Notes under the pieces: generated by a model
The model's input: only the letters and a program-made list of their open reading frames with translations
Told to the model about the DNA's origin: nothing
Databases searched by the model: none
Shown here: piece by piece, positions 35,334-44,612 of the stretch
Position numbering within the stretch: the stretch's first letter is position 1
Layout of the letters: each line of letters starts with the position of its first letter
Made by a program: the position numbers and the translations under genes
Source: Verrucomicrobiota bacterium
Lineage (GTDB): Bacteria; Verrucomicrobiota; Verrucomicrobiia; Chthoniobacterales; Terrimicrobiaceae
NCBI GenBank assembly: GCA_026398275.1
Contig: JAPLTF010000017.1
Coordinates: forward strand, 1-64,000
DNA: 64,000 nucleotides
Reading direction: 5' to 3'

Positions 35334-36014
35334 ATGAGCTCTGCATTTGACTTGAAACTCGCGGCCAGCATCGAACAAACCGGCATCATCGCGGTGCTTG
35401 TGGTGGACGATGCCAAAGACGCGGTCCCGCTTGCCCGCGCCCTGCTTGCAGGTGGGGTGAACGCCATTGAGTTGACTCTCCGAACTCCTGCTGCTCTCGA
35501 CGCGCTCCGTGAAGTCAAAGCGGGGGTTCCTGAAATGCTCGCCGGCGTCGGAACCATTCTGACTGTCGGGCAAGTCGCCCAGGTCGTCGCAGCCGGGGCG
35601 GCCTTCGGTGTTGCGCCGGGGCTTAATCCTCGTGTTCTGGCAGCCGCGCAAGAAGCTGGCCTGTCCTTTGCTCCCGGCATTCTCACTCCAAGCGACATCG
35701 AACAGGCGATCGAGCACGACTGCAAATTGCTGAAGTTTTTTCCCGCCGAACCCTCGGGGGGTCTTGCCTATCTCAAGTCGATAGCCGCCCCCTACGCCCA
35801 TCTTGGGCTTCGGTTCGTTCCCCTGGGAGGTCTCACCGCAAAGAATATGGCCTCCTATCTTGCGGAGCCAACCATCTCCGCCCTGGGTGGTTCGTGGTTG
35901 GCACCACGCGAGCTCATCAGAGCTGCTGACTGGGGAAAAATCACCGCGCTTTCTGCGGAGGCTGTCCGGATCATCAAGTCCACACGGCAGCGATCCGCCA
36001 CGACATCCGGATGA
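35334..36014 (+). CDS. eda: 2-dehydro-3-deoxy-phosphogluconate (KDPG) aldolase family
   Basis: A 226-residue class I aldolase cleaving KDPG or a related keto-deoxy sugar phosphate to pyruvate and glyceraldehyde 3-phosphate. Visible are IIAVLVVDDAKDAVPLARALL, AIELTLRT with the catalytic Glu, AGVGTILTVGQV, GVAPGLNP, the Schiff-base Lys in CKLLKFFPAEPSGG and FVPLGGLT. ATG 35334 (MSSAFDLKLAASIEQ) is chosen over an upstream open stretch with no protein character. It may serve the adjacent oxidative sugar pathway (Gfo/Idh and alcohol dehydrogenases) by an Entner-Doudoroff-type cleavage. Confidence 0.88.
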   Translation: MSSAFDLKLAASIEQTGIIAVLVVDDAKDAVPLARALLAGGVNAIELTLRTPAALDALREVKAGVPEMLAGVGTILTVGQVAQVVAAGAAFGVAPGLNPRVLAAAQEAGLSFAPGILTPSDIEQAIEHDCKLLKFFPAEPSGGLAYLKSIAAPYAHLGLRFVPLGGLTAKNMASYLAEPTISALGGSWLAPRELIRAADWGKITALSAEAVRIIKSTRQRSATTSG

Positions 36015-36104
36015 GCCGGTTCTGCTTCGGAATGACTCCGTTTTTCGGAAAGGTCTCCGGTTGATCCGGAGGCAAGTTCTGATGTCTGAACAGAGGAACC
36101 GGCT

Positions 36105-36899
36105 TCAATCACGGAGATTCCGCGAAGGAACCGCTTCCATGCATACCAAATCGATCTCTTGAAAGGCATTCCGCATTTTGCTGTCGAGAGAATCGGTGAT
36201 CAGAGTGTCGATCCGATCAACCGAGGCAAACTGCGCAAAGCATGCGAGTCCGATCTTTGTGTGATCACAAAGCAGAAAGACCTTTTGCACCATCGTAAGC
36301 ATGCGCTGCTTAACCTCAGCCTGACCGAGATCCGGCGTGGTGGCACCGGCTTCAAGCGAGAATCCATTGGCCCCGAAAAAGCCCTTGTCAACGGTCAGCT
36401 TCGTTGCTCCAAACTGCGCGGAAGTGCCCAGGGTGCATTGGAATCCCTTGCGCAACGTTCCGCCGAGCACAACCACAACGATGCCGGGCACCTCCTCCAA
36501 GATCTCCACAATGGCCAGGTCGTTGGTGACCACAGTCAGGCGGGTTCTTTGATGCAGGAGTCGCGCCAGTTCCCGCAGCGTCGTTCCGGTGTCGAGGAGA
36601 ATTGTGTCCCCGTTTTCGATCTGGAGCAGCGCCAACTCCGCAATTTGTTTTTTCTGCGCCCGGTTTTCCACCGCCCGTTCACGAAGATTCGACTCGAATC
36701 CGGTTTGAGGCTTCTCGATAGCTCCTCCATGGGTGCGCAGCAAAAAATTTCCGGACTCCAGATCCCGCAAATCCGTGCGTATCGTCGTGGCGGAAACTCT
36801 CAGCGAGGCGGAAAGCTCGGCAACAGACACTTTCTTTCGTTCCGAAAGAAGCTCCAAAATTTTGAGCCGCCGCTCTTCCGCGTAGAGATTGTCATCCAT
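36105..36899 (-). CDS. DeoR-family transcriptional regulator
   Basis: A 264-residue DeoR/GlpR repressor. The winged helix is EERRLKILELLSERKKVSVA with ELSASLRVSATTIRTDLRDL and the RTHGG turn. The sensor domain has ILLDTGTTLRELARLL, TVVTNDLAIVEIL and DHTKIGLACFAQF. It is transcribed divergently from the Gfo/Idh gene across a 100-base, AT-rich interval and probably represses the large plus-strand sugar locus beginning there. Confidence 0.9.
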   Translation of the reverse strand: MDDNLYAEERRLKILELLSERKKVSVAELSASLRVSATTIRTDLRDLESGNFLLRTHGGAIEKPQTGFESNLRERAVENRAQKKQIAELALLQIENGDTILLDTGTTLRELARLLHQRTRLTVVTNDLAIVEILEEVPGIVVVVLGGTLRKGFQCTLGTSAQFGATKLTVDKGFFGANGFSLEAGATTPDLGQAEVKQRMLTMVQKVFLLCDHTKIGLACFAQFASVDRIDTLITDSLDSKMRNAFQEIDLVCMEAVPSRNLRD

Positions 36900-36999
36900 A
36901 ACCGAGAGTTGCCATCCGGGAAAAACAATACAACCAGAAAAAAACTAAAAAACAGTTCTTGCCATCAAAACAAAAGGCAATAACAGTAAACGACAACAA
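36900..36999. promoter_or_regulatory. Divergent promoter region, deoR and sugar oxidation operon
   Basis: A 100-base AT- and A-rich stretch between divergent starts, unlike the GC-rich surroundings. It contains repeated ACAGT (ACAGTTC near 36952 and ACAGTAA near 36984) and several AAACAA runs that could be DeoR contacts. No single operator is convincing. Confidence 0.35.
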
Positions 37000-38010
37000 A
37001 TGAGATTAAAAGTTGGGCTAATCGGAACTGGTCGTGCCGGGATGGTTCATGGGAGGAATTTTGCCTTTTCCGTGGCGGATGCGACGCTCGTTGCCCTTTG
37101 TGATCCGCAGGAGGGGGCCCGAAACGAAGCGGCTTCGGCACTGGGGATCTCCACGGCGTTTTCCGATTACCGCGATTTGCTTGCGTTTCCGGGGCTGGAT
37201 GCGGTGGTGATCGTGACCCCGACCCGGTTGCACTGCCAGATGGCCGTCGATGCGGCTGCTGCCGGCAAGCACATCCTTTGCGAAAAACCGATGGCGATGA
37301 CTCCGGGGGAATGCGAGACCATGATTGCTGCGGCGGACGCGGCCAGGGTGAAGTTGCAGATCGGTTTCATGCGGCGGTTTGCCCCGGCTTTTCAGGAGCT
37401 CAAGGCGCGGGTTGTGGCCGGGCAGGTGGGGGATGTGGTGTCGGTGCGATCGCTGACCTACGGCCCGAGCGTTCCGCAGCCCTGGATGTATGACCTGGCG
37501 GTCAGCAACGGACCTCTGGCCGAAGTGAACAGCCACGATATCGACACGGTTCGCTGGATCACCGGCAGCGACATCACCGAGGTTTATGCGATTGGCGGAA
37601 ATTATCGTTCGCCCGGTGCCCGCGCGGATTTTCCGGATTTTTATGACAACGTCACGCTCGTTGCGAAGTTTGCGAATGGCATGCAGGGGGCCATTTCCGG
37701 GGCGCAGGGGGTGAAATACGGCTACGATTCGCGATGCGAGGTGCTGGGCACAAAAGGAATCCTCTTTGCCGGAAGCCTGAGGACCACTGCCGTGACGGCC
37801 TGCACGGAAGAAGGAATGTCTTCGCCCGTGATCAAAAGCTGGCGCGATCTCTTCATCGATGCCTATCTGAATGAGGACAAGGCCTTCATCCGATGTATCG
37901 TGGAAGATACGGTTCCGGAGGTCACCGGCCTCGACGGAAAACGCGCCGTCCAAGTTGTCAATGCCGGCAATGAATCCATCCGCACCGGAATGCCGGTGAA
38001 AATCCCATGA
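37000..38010 (+). CDS. Gfo/Idh/MocA-family NAD(P)-dependent sugar dehydrogenase
   Basis: A 336-residue oxidoreductase. The N-terminal Rossmann fold starts LKVGLIGTGRAGMVHGRN. The catalytic-Lys motif CEKPMAMTPGECE and the LQIGFMRRF strand place it near myo-inositol 2-dehydrogenase-like enzymes. The C-terminal domain has NSHDIDTVRWITG, with the usual catalytic Asp/His pattern. It is the first gene of a tightly packed operon with the next start overlapping by four bases. It probably oxidises or epimerises the sugar handled by the operon; substrate unknown. Confidence 0.85.
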   Translation: MRLKVGLIGTGRAGMVHGRNFAFSVADATLVALCDPQEGARNEAASALGISTAFSDYRDLLAFPGLDAVVIVTPTRLHCQMAVDAAAAGKHILCEKPMAMTPGECETMIAAADAARVKLQIGFMRRFAPAFQELKARVVAGQVGDVVSVRSLTYGPSVPQPWMYDLAVSNGPLAEVNSHDIDTVRWITGSDITEVYAIGGNYRSPGARADFPDFYDNVTLVAKFANGMQGAISGAQGVKYGYDSRCEVLGTKGILFAGSLRTTAVTACTEEGMSSPVIKSWRDLFIDAYLNEDKAFIRCIVEDTVPEVTGLDGKRAVQVVNAGNESIRTGMPVKIP

Positions 38011-39050
38011 CCGCCGCCACATTCACCCAGGGAGGAAAATTTGAGATTCGGGAGGTCGTGCGTCCGGAGATCGCGAAGGATGAAATTCTTCTTCGCGTGA
38101 AATCCACCTCGATCTGCGGGACCGACACCAAGATCATCCGCAACGGGCATCGGAAGCTGAAGGACGGCGACCGAATCGTCCTCGGCCATGAATTTGCCGG
38201 GGTGATCGAACAGGTGGGTGCGAGCGTCAAGGGGTTCGCCGAAGGGCAGGCCGTCGGCATCGCTCCGAACTGGGGCTGCGGCCGCTGCAAGCCGTGCCAG
38301 CGCGGTATGGCGAACTATTGCGCCGAGTATCAGGCGTTCGGGATCACCCGCGACGGCTCGCATACGCAGTGGGTTCGCATTCCGTCCGCCGTGATCGCGC
38401 AGGGGAACATCCGGCCGCTTCCCGACAACGTTTCCTGGTCCGCCGTTTCGCTTGCGGAGCCGCTCTCCTGCGTGCTGGGCGGGCAGACCGCCGTCGGGCT
38501 CTCGGCGGGGGAATCCGTGCTCGTCTATGGGGCGGGGCCGATGGGGCTGCTGCACATTCTGGCCGCCCGGGCAGCCGGCGCGGCGGTCATCATTGCCGCC
38601 GACCTGAATGCCTCGCGCCTTGCGATGGCCCGCGAACTCGGCGCCACACATGCCGTCAAATCGGACACCGAGGACATCCATGCCCGCGTCGCGGAAATCA
38701 CCGGCGGCGAGTGGCTCGACGTGGTGATCACGGCGGTCCCGGTCCCGGAAATTGTTCCGGAAGGACTTTCGCTTTTGGGCATCTTCGGCCGCCTTTGCCT
38801 CTTTGCGGGCCTGCCGAAGGACCGGGCGATTGCCGGACTGGATGGCAACCTCATTCATTACAAAAATCTTTGCGTGACTGGCACGACCGGCGGCTGCAAT
38901 GCCGATTACGCCAAGGCGCTCGGACTCATCACCAGCGGTGCCGTGCCTGTCGAAGGCATCATCTCCCACCGGTTCTCCCTCGAACAACTTTCTGAAGCCT
39001 ACGAGACCGCGCTTGCGGGCCGTGGAATGAAGATCGTCCTCACCTCCTGA
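38007..39050 (+). CDS. Zinc-dependent medium-chain dehydrogenase (sorbitol/threonine DH type)
   Basis: A 347-residue MDR-family alcohol dehydrogenase. The catalytic zinc region has SICGTDTKII and GHEFAGVIEQVG. The structural zinc loop is GCGRCKPCQRGMANYC with four Cys. The coenzyme site is VLVYGAGPMGLLHILAA. This matches polyol/sugar dehydrogenases of the L-iditol 2-dehydrogenase group. It overlaps the Gfo/Idh gene and is followed two bases later by the FGGY kinase, so it belongs to the same sugar route, presumably oxidising a polyol or sugar before phosphorylation. Confidence 0.87.
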   Translation: MTAATFTQGGKFEIREVVRPEIAKDEILLRVKSTSICGTDTKIIRNGHRKLKDGDRIVLGHEFAGVIEQVGASVKGFAEGQAVGIAPNWGCGRCKPCQRGMANYCAEYQAFGITRDGSHTQWVRIPSAVIAQGNIRPLPDNVSWSAVSLAEPLSCVLGGQTAVGLSAGESVLVYGAGPMGLLHILAARAAGAAVIIAADLNASRLAMARELGATHAVKSDTEDIHARVAEITGGEWLDVVITAVPVPEIVPEGLSLLGIFGRLCLFAGLPKDRAIAGLDGNLIHYKNLCVTGTTGGCNADYAKALGLITSGAVPVEGIISHRFSLEQLSEAYETALAGRGMKIVLTS

Positions 39051-39051
39051 A

Positions 39052-40539
39052 ATGCCCAACCCCCCCGGACTTCTCATCGGCAGCGACATCGGCACCCAGG
39101 GAACGAAGACCACCGTCTTCGCCACCGACGGGCGCGCCGTGGCCTCGGCTTTTCAGGCGTCGAAAATCCGCCATCCCTCGCCGGGAGCGGTCGAGGAGGA
39201 TCCCGAGGTCCAGTTGGCGAGCGTCTGCGCGACGATCAAAAAATGCCTGGCCGGGCTGGATCCGGGCGACGTGAAGGGCCTCGCGATCGCGGGCCAGATG
39301 GCTGGCATCATCGGCATCGGCCCCGACGGTCGCGCGATCACGCCCTACGATTCGTGGCTCGACACCCGCTGCACCCCGCAGATGAAAATCCTGCAGCGCA
39401 AAGCCGGCGGGGAAATCATCGAAAAGACCGGTGGGCCCGCCAGCTTCAATCATGGCCCGAAGGTTCTCTGGTGGAAAAAGAACCATCCAGACGTCTATCG
39501 TCAGGTGCGTTCCTTCGTCCAGCCGGGCGGCTATGTCGCCATGCGGTTTTGCGGTCTGGAAGCCGGCGGGGCGTTCATTGATACCACCTACCTCCATTTC
39601 AGCGGGTTTGCCGACAACCGACGGTCCGCTTGGGATCACGATCTTTGCCGCACGTTCGGGGTGGATGAAAAAAAACTTCCGCGCATCGTGCCCCCGCACA
39701 CGGTCATTGGAGAGGTCACCCCGCCGATGGCGCGGAGGTGCGGGCTCAGGCCGGGCACGCCCGTTGTGGCGGGCTGTGGCGACACCGCCGCCAGCTTTCT
39801 TGCGTGCGGAGCCGTCAGGCCGGGCGTGTGCGTGGACGTCGCGGGAACGGCCTCCGTCTTCGCGGCCACGACGGACCGGTTCATTGCCGACCGGCGGACG
39901 CAGACGCTCGCCTGTGGGCAATCCGCCGTGCCCGGGCTCTGGCATCCCTACGCCTACATCAATGGCGGCGGGATGAATCTCGAATGGTTCCGCAATGAGT
40001 TTGCGGGAGGGAGGACGCTTGTCGAACTCGACCGGGAATTGCCCGAGCCGAGCGAGGATTTTCCGGTCTTCGTGCCGCATCTCGGCGGAAGGAACAATCC
40101 GAGCTGGCCCGGCCTCCGGGGTGGCTGGGCCGGCCTCACGCGGGAACACGGGCGAGCGCATCTGTATTATGCCGTCCTGGAAAGCGTCGCCCTCGAATAC
40201 GGGCTTTACCGCGACGTGCTCCGGTCGCTGGATCGCAAGTTCGCGATGCGCGAAATCCGGGTCACCGGCGGCGGCGAGCGGAGCGCGGCCTGGAACTCCA
40301 TCAAGGCCGGAGTCCTCGGCTGCCCGGTCGTGCAAATGTCCCGCAGCGAAGGCGCTTCCATGGGAGCCGCCCTGCTGGCCGGACTCGGAGTCGGAGTCTT
40401 GCCGGATCTCGCCAAGGCGGCGGAATCATGGGCGTCCGCAGGCAGCGTGACACAACCCTCGAGGCAACCATTTTACACCCGCCGGCTCCGCAAATATGCG
40501 GGCCTTCTCGACCACCTCCACGACTGGAGCCAATTATGA
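39052..40539 (+). CDS. FGGY-family carbohydrate kinase (xylulokinase-like)
   Basis: A 495-residue FGGY kinase with an actin-like ATPase fold. The first phosphate loop is GSDIGTQGTKTTVF. Further motifs are GLAIAGQMAGIIGI, the catalytic Asp in YDSWLDTRC, VVAGCGDTAASFLACGA (second loop) and REIRVTGGGERSAAWN (adenosine loop). The length is standard. Xylulokinase-like members phosphorylate ketopentoses; the epimerase and isomerase further down the locus could supply such a ketose. Its stop overlaps the next start (ATGA). Confidence 0.88.
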   Translation: MPNPPGLLIGSDIGTQGTKTTVFATDGRAVASAFQASKIRHPSPGAVEEDPEVQLASVCATIKKCLAGLDPGDVKGLAIAGQMAGIIGIGPDGRAITPYDSWLDTRCTPQMKILQRKAGGEIIEKTGGPASFNHGPKVLWWKKNHPDVYRQVRSFVQPGGYVAMRFCGLEAGGAFIDTTYLHFSGFADNRRSAWDHDLCRTFGVDEKKLPRIVPPHTVIGEVTPPMARRCGLRPGTPVVAGCGDTAASFLACGAVRPGVCVDVAGTASVFAATTDRFIADRRTQTLACGQSAVPGLWHPYAYINGGGMNLEWFRNEFAGGRTLVELDRELPEPSEDFPVFVPHLGGRNNPSWPGLRGGWAGLTREHGRAHLYYAVLESVALEYGLYRDVLRSLDRKFAMREIRVTGGGERSAAWNSIKAGVLGCPVVQMSRSEGASMGAALLAGLGVGVLPDLAKAAESWASAGSVTQPSRQPFYTRRLRKYAGLLDHLHDWSQL

Positions 40540-41480
40540 AATACCAACCTGCGGAAACCCCCACTTTCTATTTCATCGGGGTCACCACCACAAAATCCTC
40601 GATCATGCGCGTCTTCCCGGCCTGGGCCGAACACCTCGGGCTCGGGGAGGTCGCGATCAAGGGGATTGACCTGAAGTGGCATGACGAACCCGAAAACTAT
40701 CGCGAGGCCGTGGCCTTCCTCAAACAAGACCCGCATTCGCTCGGCGCGCTGGTCACCACGCACAAGATTGACCTGCTCAGGGCCTGCCGCGACCTTTTCG
40801 ACGAGCTCGATCCCTACGCGCAATTGACCGGCGAGATCAGTTGCATCTCGAAGCGCGATGGCAAACTCCGCGGTCACGCGAAGGATCCGATCACCGCCGG
40901 ATTTTCGCTCGAGGCATTTTTGCCGGAGGGCCATTGGGAGAAGACCGGTGCGGAGGCGCTGGTGCTGGGGGCCGGCGGATCGAGCATCGCCGTGACGTCT
41001 TACATTCTGGATGCCAGGCACGGGGCCAACCGGCCTTCGCGCATCATCGTCACCAACCGCAGCGAGCCGCGTCTGGCCGAAATCAAAGAGATCCACCACC
41101 AACTGAATCAGCCGGTTCCGGTGGAATACCACGCCGCCCCGACCCCGGAGGACAACGACGCGCTCGTCAACAAACTGAAACCGGGATCGCTCGTCATCAA
41201 CGCCACCGGGCTCGGCAAGGACGCCCCGGGATCCCCGATCACCAGCGGGGCGGTCTTTCCGCAGGACGGACTGGCCTGGGAATTCAATTACCGCGGCGAT
41301 CTCATTTTCCTCGATCAGGCTCGCGCACAGGAAAAGTCGCGCTCCCTGCATGTCGAAGATGGATGGGTGTATTTCATCCACGGCTGGACCCGTGTCATTG
41401 CCGAGGTCTTCGATGTCGAGATCCCGACAAGCGGCCCGGAATTCGACCGCATCGCCCAAATCGCCGCCGACGTGCGCTAA
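40536..41480 (+). CDS. Shikimate dehydrogenase-like protein in a sugar operon
   Basis: A 314-residue protein with the AroE plan. A substrate domain has ALVTTHKIDLL (the Lys position of the AroE NVTxPxK motif) and GHAKDPITAGFS (counterpart of GxNTDxxG). The Rossmann domain has ALVLGAGGSSIAV, IIVTNRSEPRLAEI and LVINATGLG. The motifs are clearly altered from true AroE (HAKD for NTD), and the gene lies inside a carbohydrate operon rather than with aromatic genes. It is therefore more likely a dehydrogenase for a sugar-derived cyclic or keto compound. Substrate unknown. Confidence 0.75.
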   Translation: MKYQPAETPTFYFIGVTTTKSSIMRVFPAWAEHLGLGEVAIKGIDLKWHDEPENYREAVAFLKQDPHSLGALVTTHKIDLLRACRDLFDELDPYAQLTGEISCISKRDGKLRGHAKDPITAGFSLEAFLPEGHWEKTGAEALVLGAGGSSIAVTSYILDARHGANRPSRIIVTNRSEPRLAEIKEIHHQLNQPVPVEYHAAPTPEDNDALVNKLKPGSLVINATGLGKDAPGSPITSGAVFPQDGLAWEFNYRGDLIFLDQARAQEKSRSLHVEDGWVYFIHGWTRVIAEVFDVEIPTSGPEFDRIAQIAADVR

Positions 41481-41484
41481 ATTT

Positions 41485-42063
41485 ATGTCCTACCTGAAAA
41501 ACGAAACCCGCCTCATCAACCCGTTCACGGTCACGATTGATTTCGCCGAGAACATCATGCTTGGCGCCGATGTCCACAACGAGCGCAAGGCTTCCGTCAT
41601 GCGCGGCTATTACAAAGACTCCGCCGCGCTGGAAAAGATCATCACCGACGGCAACGATCCGCTGCATTACGAGACATTCGAAAAGCATGTCCCCGAGGAA
41701 TACGGGCACCTGCTCTTCTGCATCAGCAAAATCCAGCCCGGGCTCGTCGGCAACGAGTTCTTTATGACCAAGGGCCACTACCACACGCGGGTCAATACCG
41801 GGGAGATCTACTTCTGTCTGCAAGGACAGGGCTACATGGTGATGAAGACACCGTCGGGAGATTTCGACGCCCAGAAAATGACGCGCGGCTCGATGGTCTA
41901 CGTCCCACCCTATTGGGGCCACCGCTCCGTGAATACCGGCACGGAACCGCTCACGATGTTCTGCGTTTATCCGGGCGATGCCGGGCACAATTATGGGGAT
42001 ATCGAAATAGAAGGCTTTCCCAAGCGCGTATACGCCCGAAAGGGAAGCGATCTCATCGAATGA
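41485..42063 (+). CDS. Cupin-type glucose-6-phosphate isomerase
   Basis: A 192-residue cupin of the archaeal-type phosphoglucose isomerase family (PF06560). The metal and substrate motif FMTKGHYHTRVNTGEIYFCL provides two His and a Glu, and VYVPPYWGHRSVN provides the third His. GLVGNEFF and YPGDAGHNYG are also family features. These enzymes interconvert glucose 6-phosphate and fructose 6-phosphate, unrelated in sequence to the common Pgi. ATG 41485 fits the normal length. Its stop overlaps the GH2 start. It may act on the phosphorylated product of the pathway. Confidence 0.87.
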   Translation: MSYLKNETRLINPFTVTIDFAENIMLGADVHNERKASVMRGYYKDSAALEKIITDGNDPLHYETFEKHVPEEYGHLLFCISKIQPGLVGNEFFMTKGHYHTRVNTGEIYFCLQGQGYMVMKTPSGDFDAQKMTRGSMVYVPPYWGHRSVNTGTEPLTMFCVYPGDAGHNYGDIEIEGFPKRVYARKGSDLIE

Positions 42064-44582
42064 GCAAGTCACTCGACGAGATTGACAACAAGAGCTTCGC
42101 AGCCGGCCCATCCCCATTGGGATCGAAGGCTGTCGCGGTGACACTGGAATCCGGACGCACCTCCCACCCGGAGGGGGCACCGGTTCTCGTGCTGGATGGC
42201 ACCTGGCAGATGGCTGAGGCTGGAGCAGAGCGCGCCCGGTTGAAGAATGAGTGGCCCGATGCCATTCCCGCGCAGGTGCCCGGCAGTGTGCACGCCGCGC
42301 TTGTTGCCGCCGGCAAGCTCCCGGATCCGACCATCGGCCGCAACCAGGAGATTGTGGCCAAGGCCAGCTATAAGACGTGGTGGTTCAAAACGACATTTCG
42401 CAAGACCGCAGGCACGACGGGAGAACGGCTGGTATTTGACGGCGTTTGCAATCGCTGCACCGTCTGGCTGAATGGCGTCAAACTCGGCGGACACGAGGGC
42501 ATGTTCGGCGGTCCGAGCTTCGACATCGCGTCGCACCTTCAGGAGACGAACGCGCTCGTGGTGCGGCTCGATCCCATTCCTTTCGAAGACGACCCGTGGG
42601 TCCCGAGTCAGCGCAACAACAACAAGAGCTGGAAAAAGACGGTCGTCTTCAACAACGTCTATGGCTGGCACTACTCGCAATGTCCGTCATTGGGCATCTG
42701 GCGTTCGGTGCGCGTGGAAGGTGCGCCCGCGGTGCGCATGGATCATCCATTCGTCGCCACGCGGGACACCAAGACCGGAACCGTTGATCTCGCGGTGGCT
42801 CTCGCCGGTTCGGCCAGAAAGTGGGCCGGCACATTGACCGGCACGATCCAGCCGGAAAACTTCACCGGTCCCGCGCGTCACTTCTGCTTGCGGGTCAAGT
42901 CCGCAGCCTCCCGCCGCGACCTCCACCTGCGCTTCCGAATTCCCGGGCCGAAACTCTGGTGGCCCGTGGATTTGGGGGCGCCGAATCTTTACCGACTGAC
43001 GCTCTCGTTCGTTCCAGATGGGGTAGGACAGGCGGACACCCAATCGCTCACGTTCGGCATTCGTACGGTTGAGATGGCCCCGCTGCCCGGCGGTCCGAAA
43101 CCGGACAAATTCAATTGGACCTTCGTCGTCAACGGCAGGCCGATTTTTGTGAAAGGCACGGGCTGGTGCACGCTGGATCCGCTGATGGATTTCCGCCGTG
43201 AGCGCTACGATCGTTTCCTGTCGCTGGCCCGCGACCAGCATTGCCAGATGGTTCGCGCCTGGGGCAGCGGCATGCCGGAGACCGACGACTTCTACGATTT
43301 GTGCGACCGATACGGTCTCATGGTGATGCAGGAATGGCCGACCGCCTGGAACAGCCACGAAACGCAGCCCTACGACATGCTCGAGGAGACCGTGCGGTTG
43401 AACACACTCCGCATCCGCCACCGCGCCTCGCTGGTCATCTACACCGGCGGCAATGAATCCGAGAAACCGTTCGGCAAGGCGATTGATATGATGGGCCGTC
43501 TGGCCATCAAACTCGATGGCACGCGCGCCTTCCATCGCGGCCAGCCGTTTGGAGGCAGCAAGCACAACTACGACAGCTATTGGGGACGCAAACCCTTGGA
43601 TGTGCATCTCCGGCACGAAGCGGACTTCTATGGCGAATACGGGTTGGCCTGTTTCCCGAACTACGAATCGGTGCAGCGCTATCTGCCGGACAACGAGAAG
43701 CAACTCTGGCCGCCACCCGAAGATGGGGCATTCACTTTCCACACACCGGTCTTCAACCACCTTCAGTGCCTTTCCCGGATTTCCCAATTCGCAAACACAT
43801 TTGCCCCAAGGAACGCCACCATGGAGCAATTTGTCATCGGCTCGCAGATGGCCCAGGTCGTCTGCCTGCGCCACCAGTTCGAGCGCGCCCGCAGCCGCTG
43901 GCCGCATTGCACAGGGGCGCTCTATTACAAAATCAATGACAACTTTCCTGCGGCGTCCTGGGCCACAGCGGACTGGTATGGTGCGCCGAAAATGGGGCAC
44001 TACTTCATGCAGCAGACACTGGCACCGCTGCATGCGTTCTTGCTTTTCGACACGATCCACAACCTCGGGATGTGGTTCGACCAGCCTGTCTTTTTGGCGG
44101 ATGATGCCGATCACCTGAAGGGCCGGGATTGGCAGGTGATCGTGCGTGCTTACGACGGTGCGCTGCGGGAGGTGAAACGCACGAGTTATGATGGTCGGGG
44201 ATCCATCAAGAGCACCCGTTATTTGGGGCCATTCAACTTGGACACCGAACAGACGGACACTGCGCCGTTGTTATTCGTTAGCGAAATCCGGGTGGACGGA
44301 CAACTGGCCAACCGGACGTTCTACTGGATCAACCATGAGTTCGACCGGGGCTGCCTGTTTCGTCTGCCGCGAACGACTCTTGCGCTCAAGAAGGACAAAG
44401 ACGGAACGGTCGTGGTGACCAACACCGGCAAGCTGCCGGCCGTCGGCGCTTTCGTGGCCCGCCCCGGACATCTCGACACGTTCACCGCATCGGAAAACTA
44501 CCTCTGGCTCGACGCCGGGGAGAAACACACCATCCGGGTTGACACGCTGGATGGCCTGTCCGTGGAGGCATGGAATGCCTGA
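42060..44582 (+). CDS. Cytoplasmic GH2 beta-glycosidase (beta-mannosidase-like)
   Basis: An 840-residue family GH2 enzyme without a signal peptide. An N-terminal sandwich (LDGTWQMAEAG, IPAQVPGSVHAAL), an immunoglobulin-like domain and a TIM barrel follow each other. The barrel carries WGSGMPETDDFYDLCDRYG, TGGNES with the probable acid/base Glu466, and YGEYG with the probable nucleophile Glu526. PGSVH and the WGSGMPETDDFYDLC segment are nearer to beta-mannosidases than to LacZ. It is about 45-50 percent similar by eye to the secreted paralogue at 46546-50388 but lacks both LamG modules. It probably hydrolyses imported disaccharides. Confidence 0.85.
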   Translation: MSKSLDEIDNKSFAAGPSPLGSKAVAVTLESGRTSHPEGAPVLVLDGTWQMAEAGAERARLKNEWPDAIPAQVPGSVHAALVAAGKLPDPTIGRNQEIVAKASYKTWWFKTTFRKTAGTTGERLVFDGVCNRCTVWLNGVKLGGHEGMFGGPSFDIASHLQETNALVVRLDPIPFEDDPWVPSQRNNNKSWKKTVVFNNVYGWHYSQCPSLGIWRSVRVEGAPAVRMDHPFVATRDTKTGTVDLAVALAGSARKWAGTLTGTIQPENFTGPARHFCLRVKSAASRRDLHLRFRIPGPKLWWPVDLGAPNLYRLTLSFVPDGVGQADTQSLTFGIRTVEMAPLPGGPKPDKFNWTFVVNGRPIFVKGTGWCTLDPLMDFRRERYDRFLSLARDQHCQMVRAWGSGMPETDDFYDLCDRYGLMVMQEWPTAWNSHETQPYDMLEETVRLNTLRIRHRASLVIYTGGNESEKPFGKAIDMMGRLAIKLDGTRAFHRGQPFGGSKHNYDSYWGRKPLDVHLRHEADFYGEYGLACFPNYESVQRYLPDNEKQLWPPPEDGAFTFHTPVFNHLQCLSRISQFANTFAPRNATMEQFVIGSQMAQVVCLRHQFERARSRWPHCTGALYYKINDNFPAASWATADWYGAPKMGHYFMQQTLAPLHAFLLFDTIHNLGMWFDQPVFLADDADHLKGRDWQVIVRAYDGALREVKRTSYDGRGSIKSTRYLGPFNLDTEQTDTAPLLFVSEIRVDGQLANRTFYWINHEFDRGCLFRLPRTTLALKKDKDGTVVVTNTGKLPAVGAFVARPGHLDTFTASENYLWLDAGEKHTIRVDTLDGLSVEAWNA

Positions 44583-44612
44583 GGCCACATTGTTCCCACC
44601 CTTCCGAATCCC

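Noticed and set aside
42687-44114. A 475-codon antisense frame in the cytoplasmic GH2 gene, and similar ones in the other GH2 genes
   Set aside because: Same reasoning: shadow frames opposite confirmed GH2 catalytic motifs.
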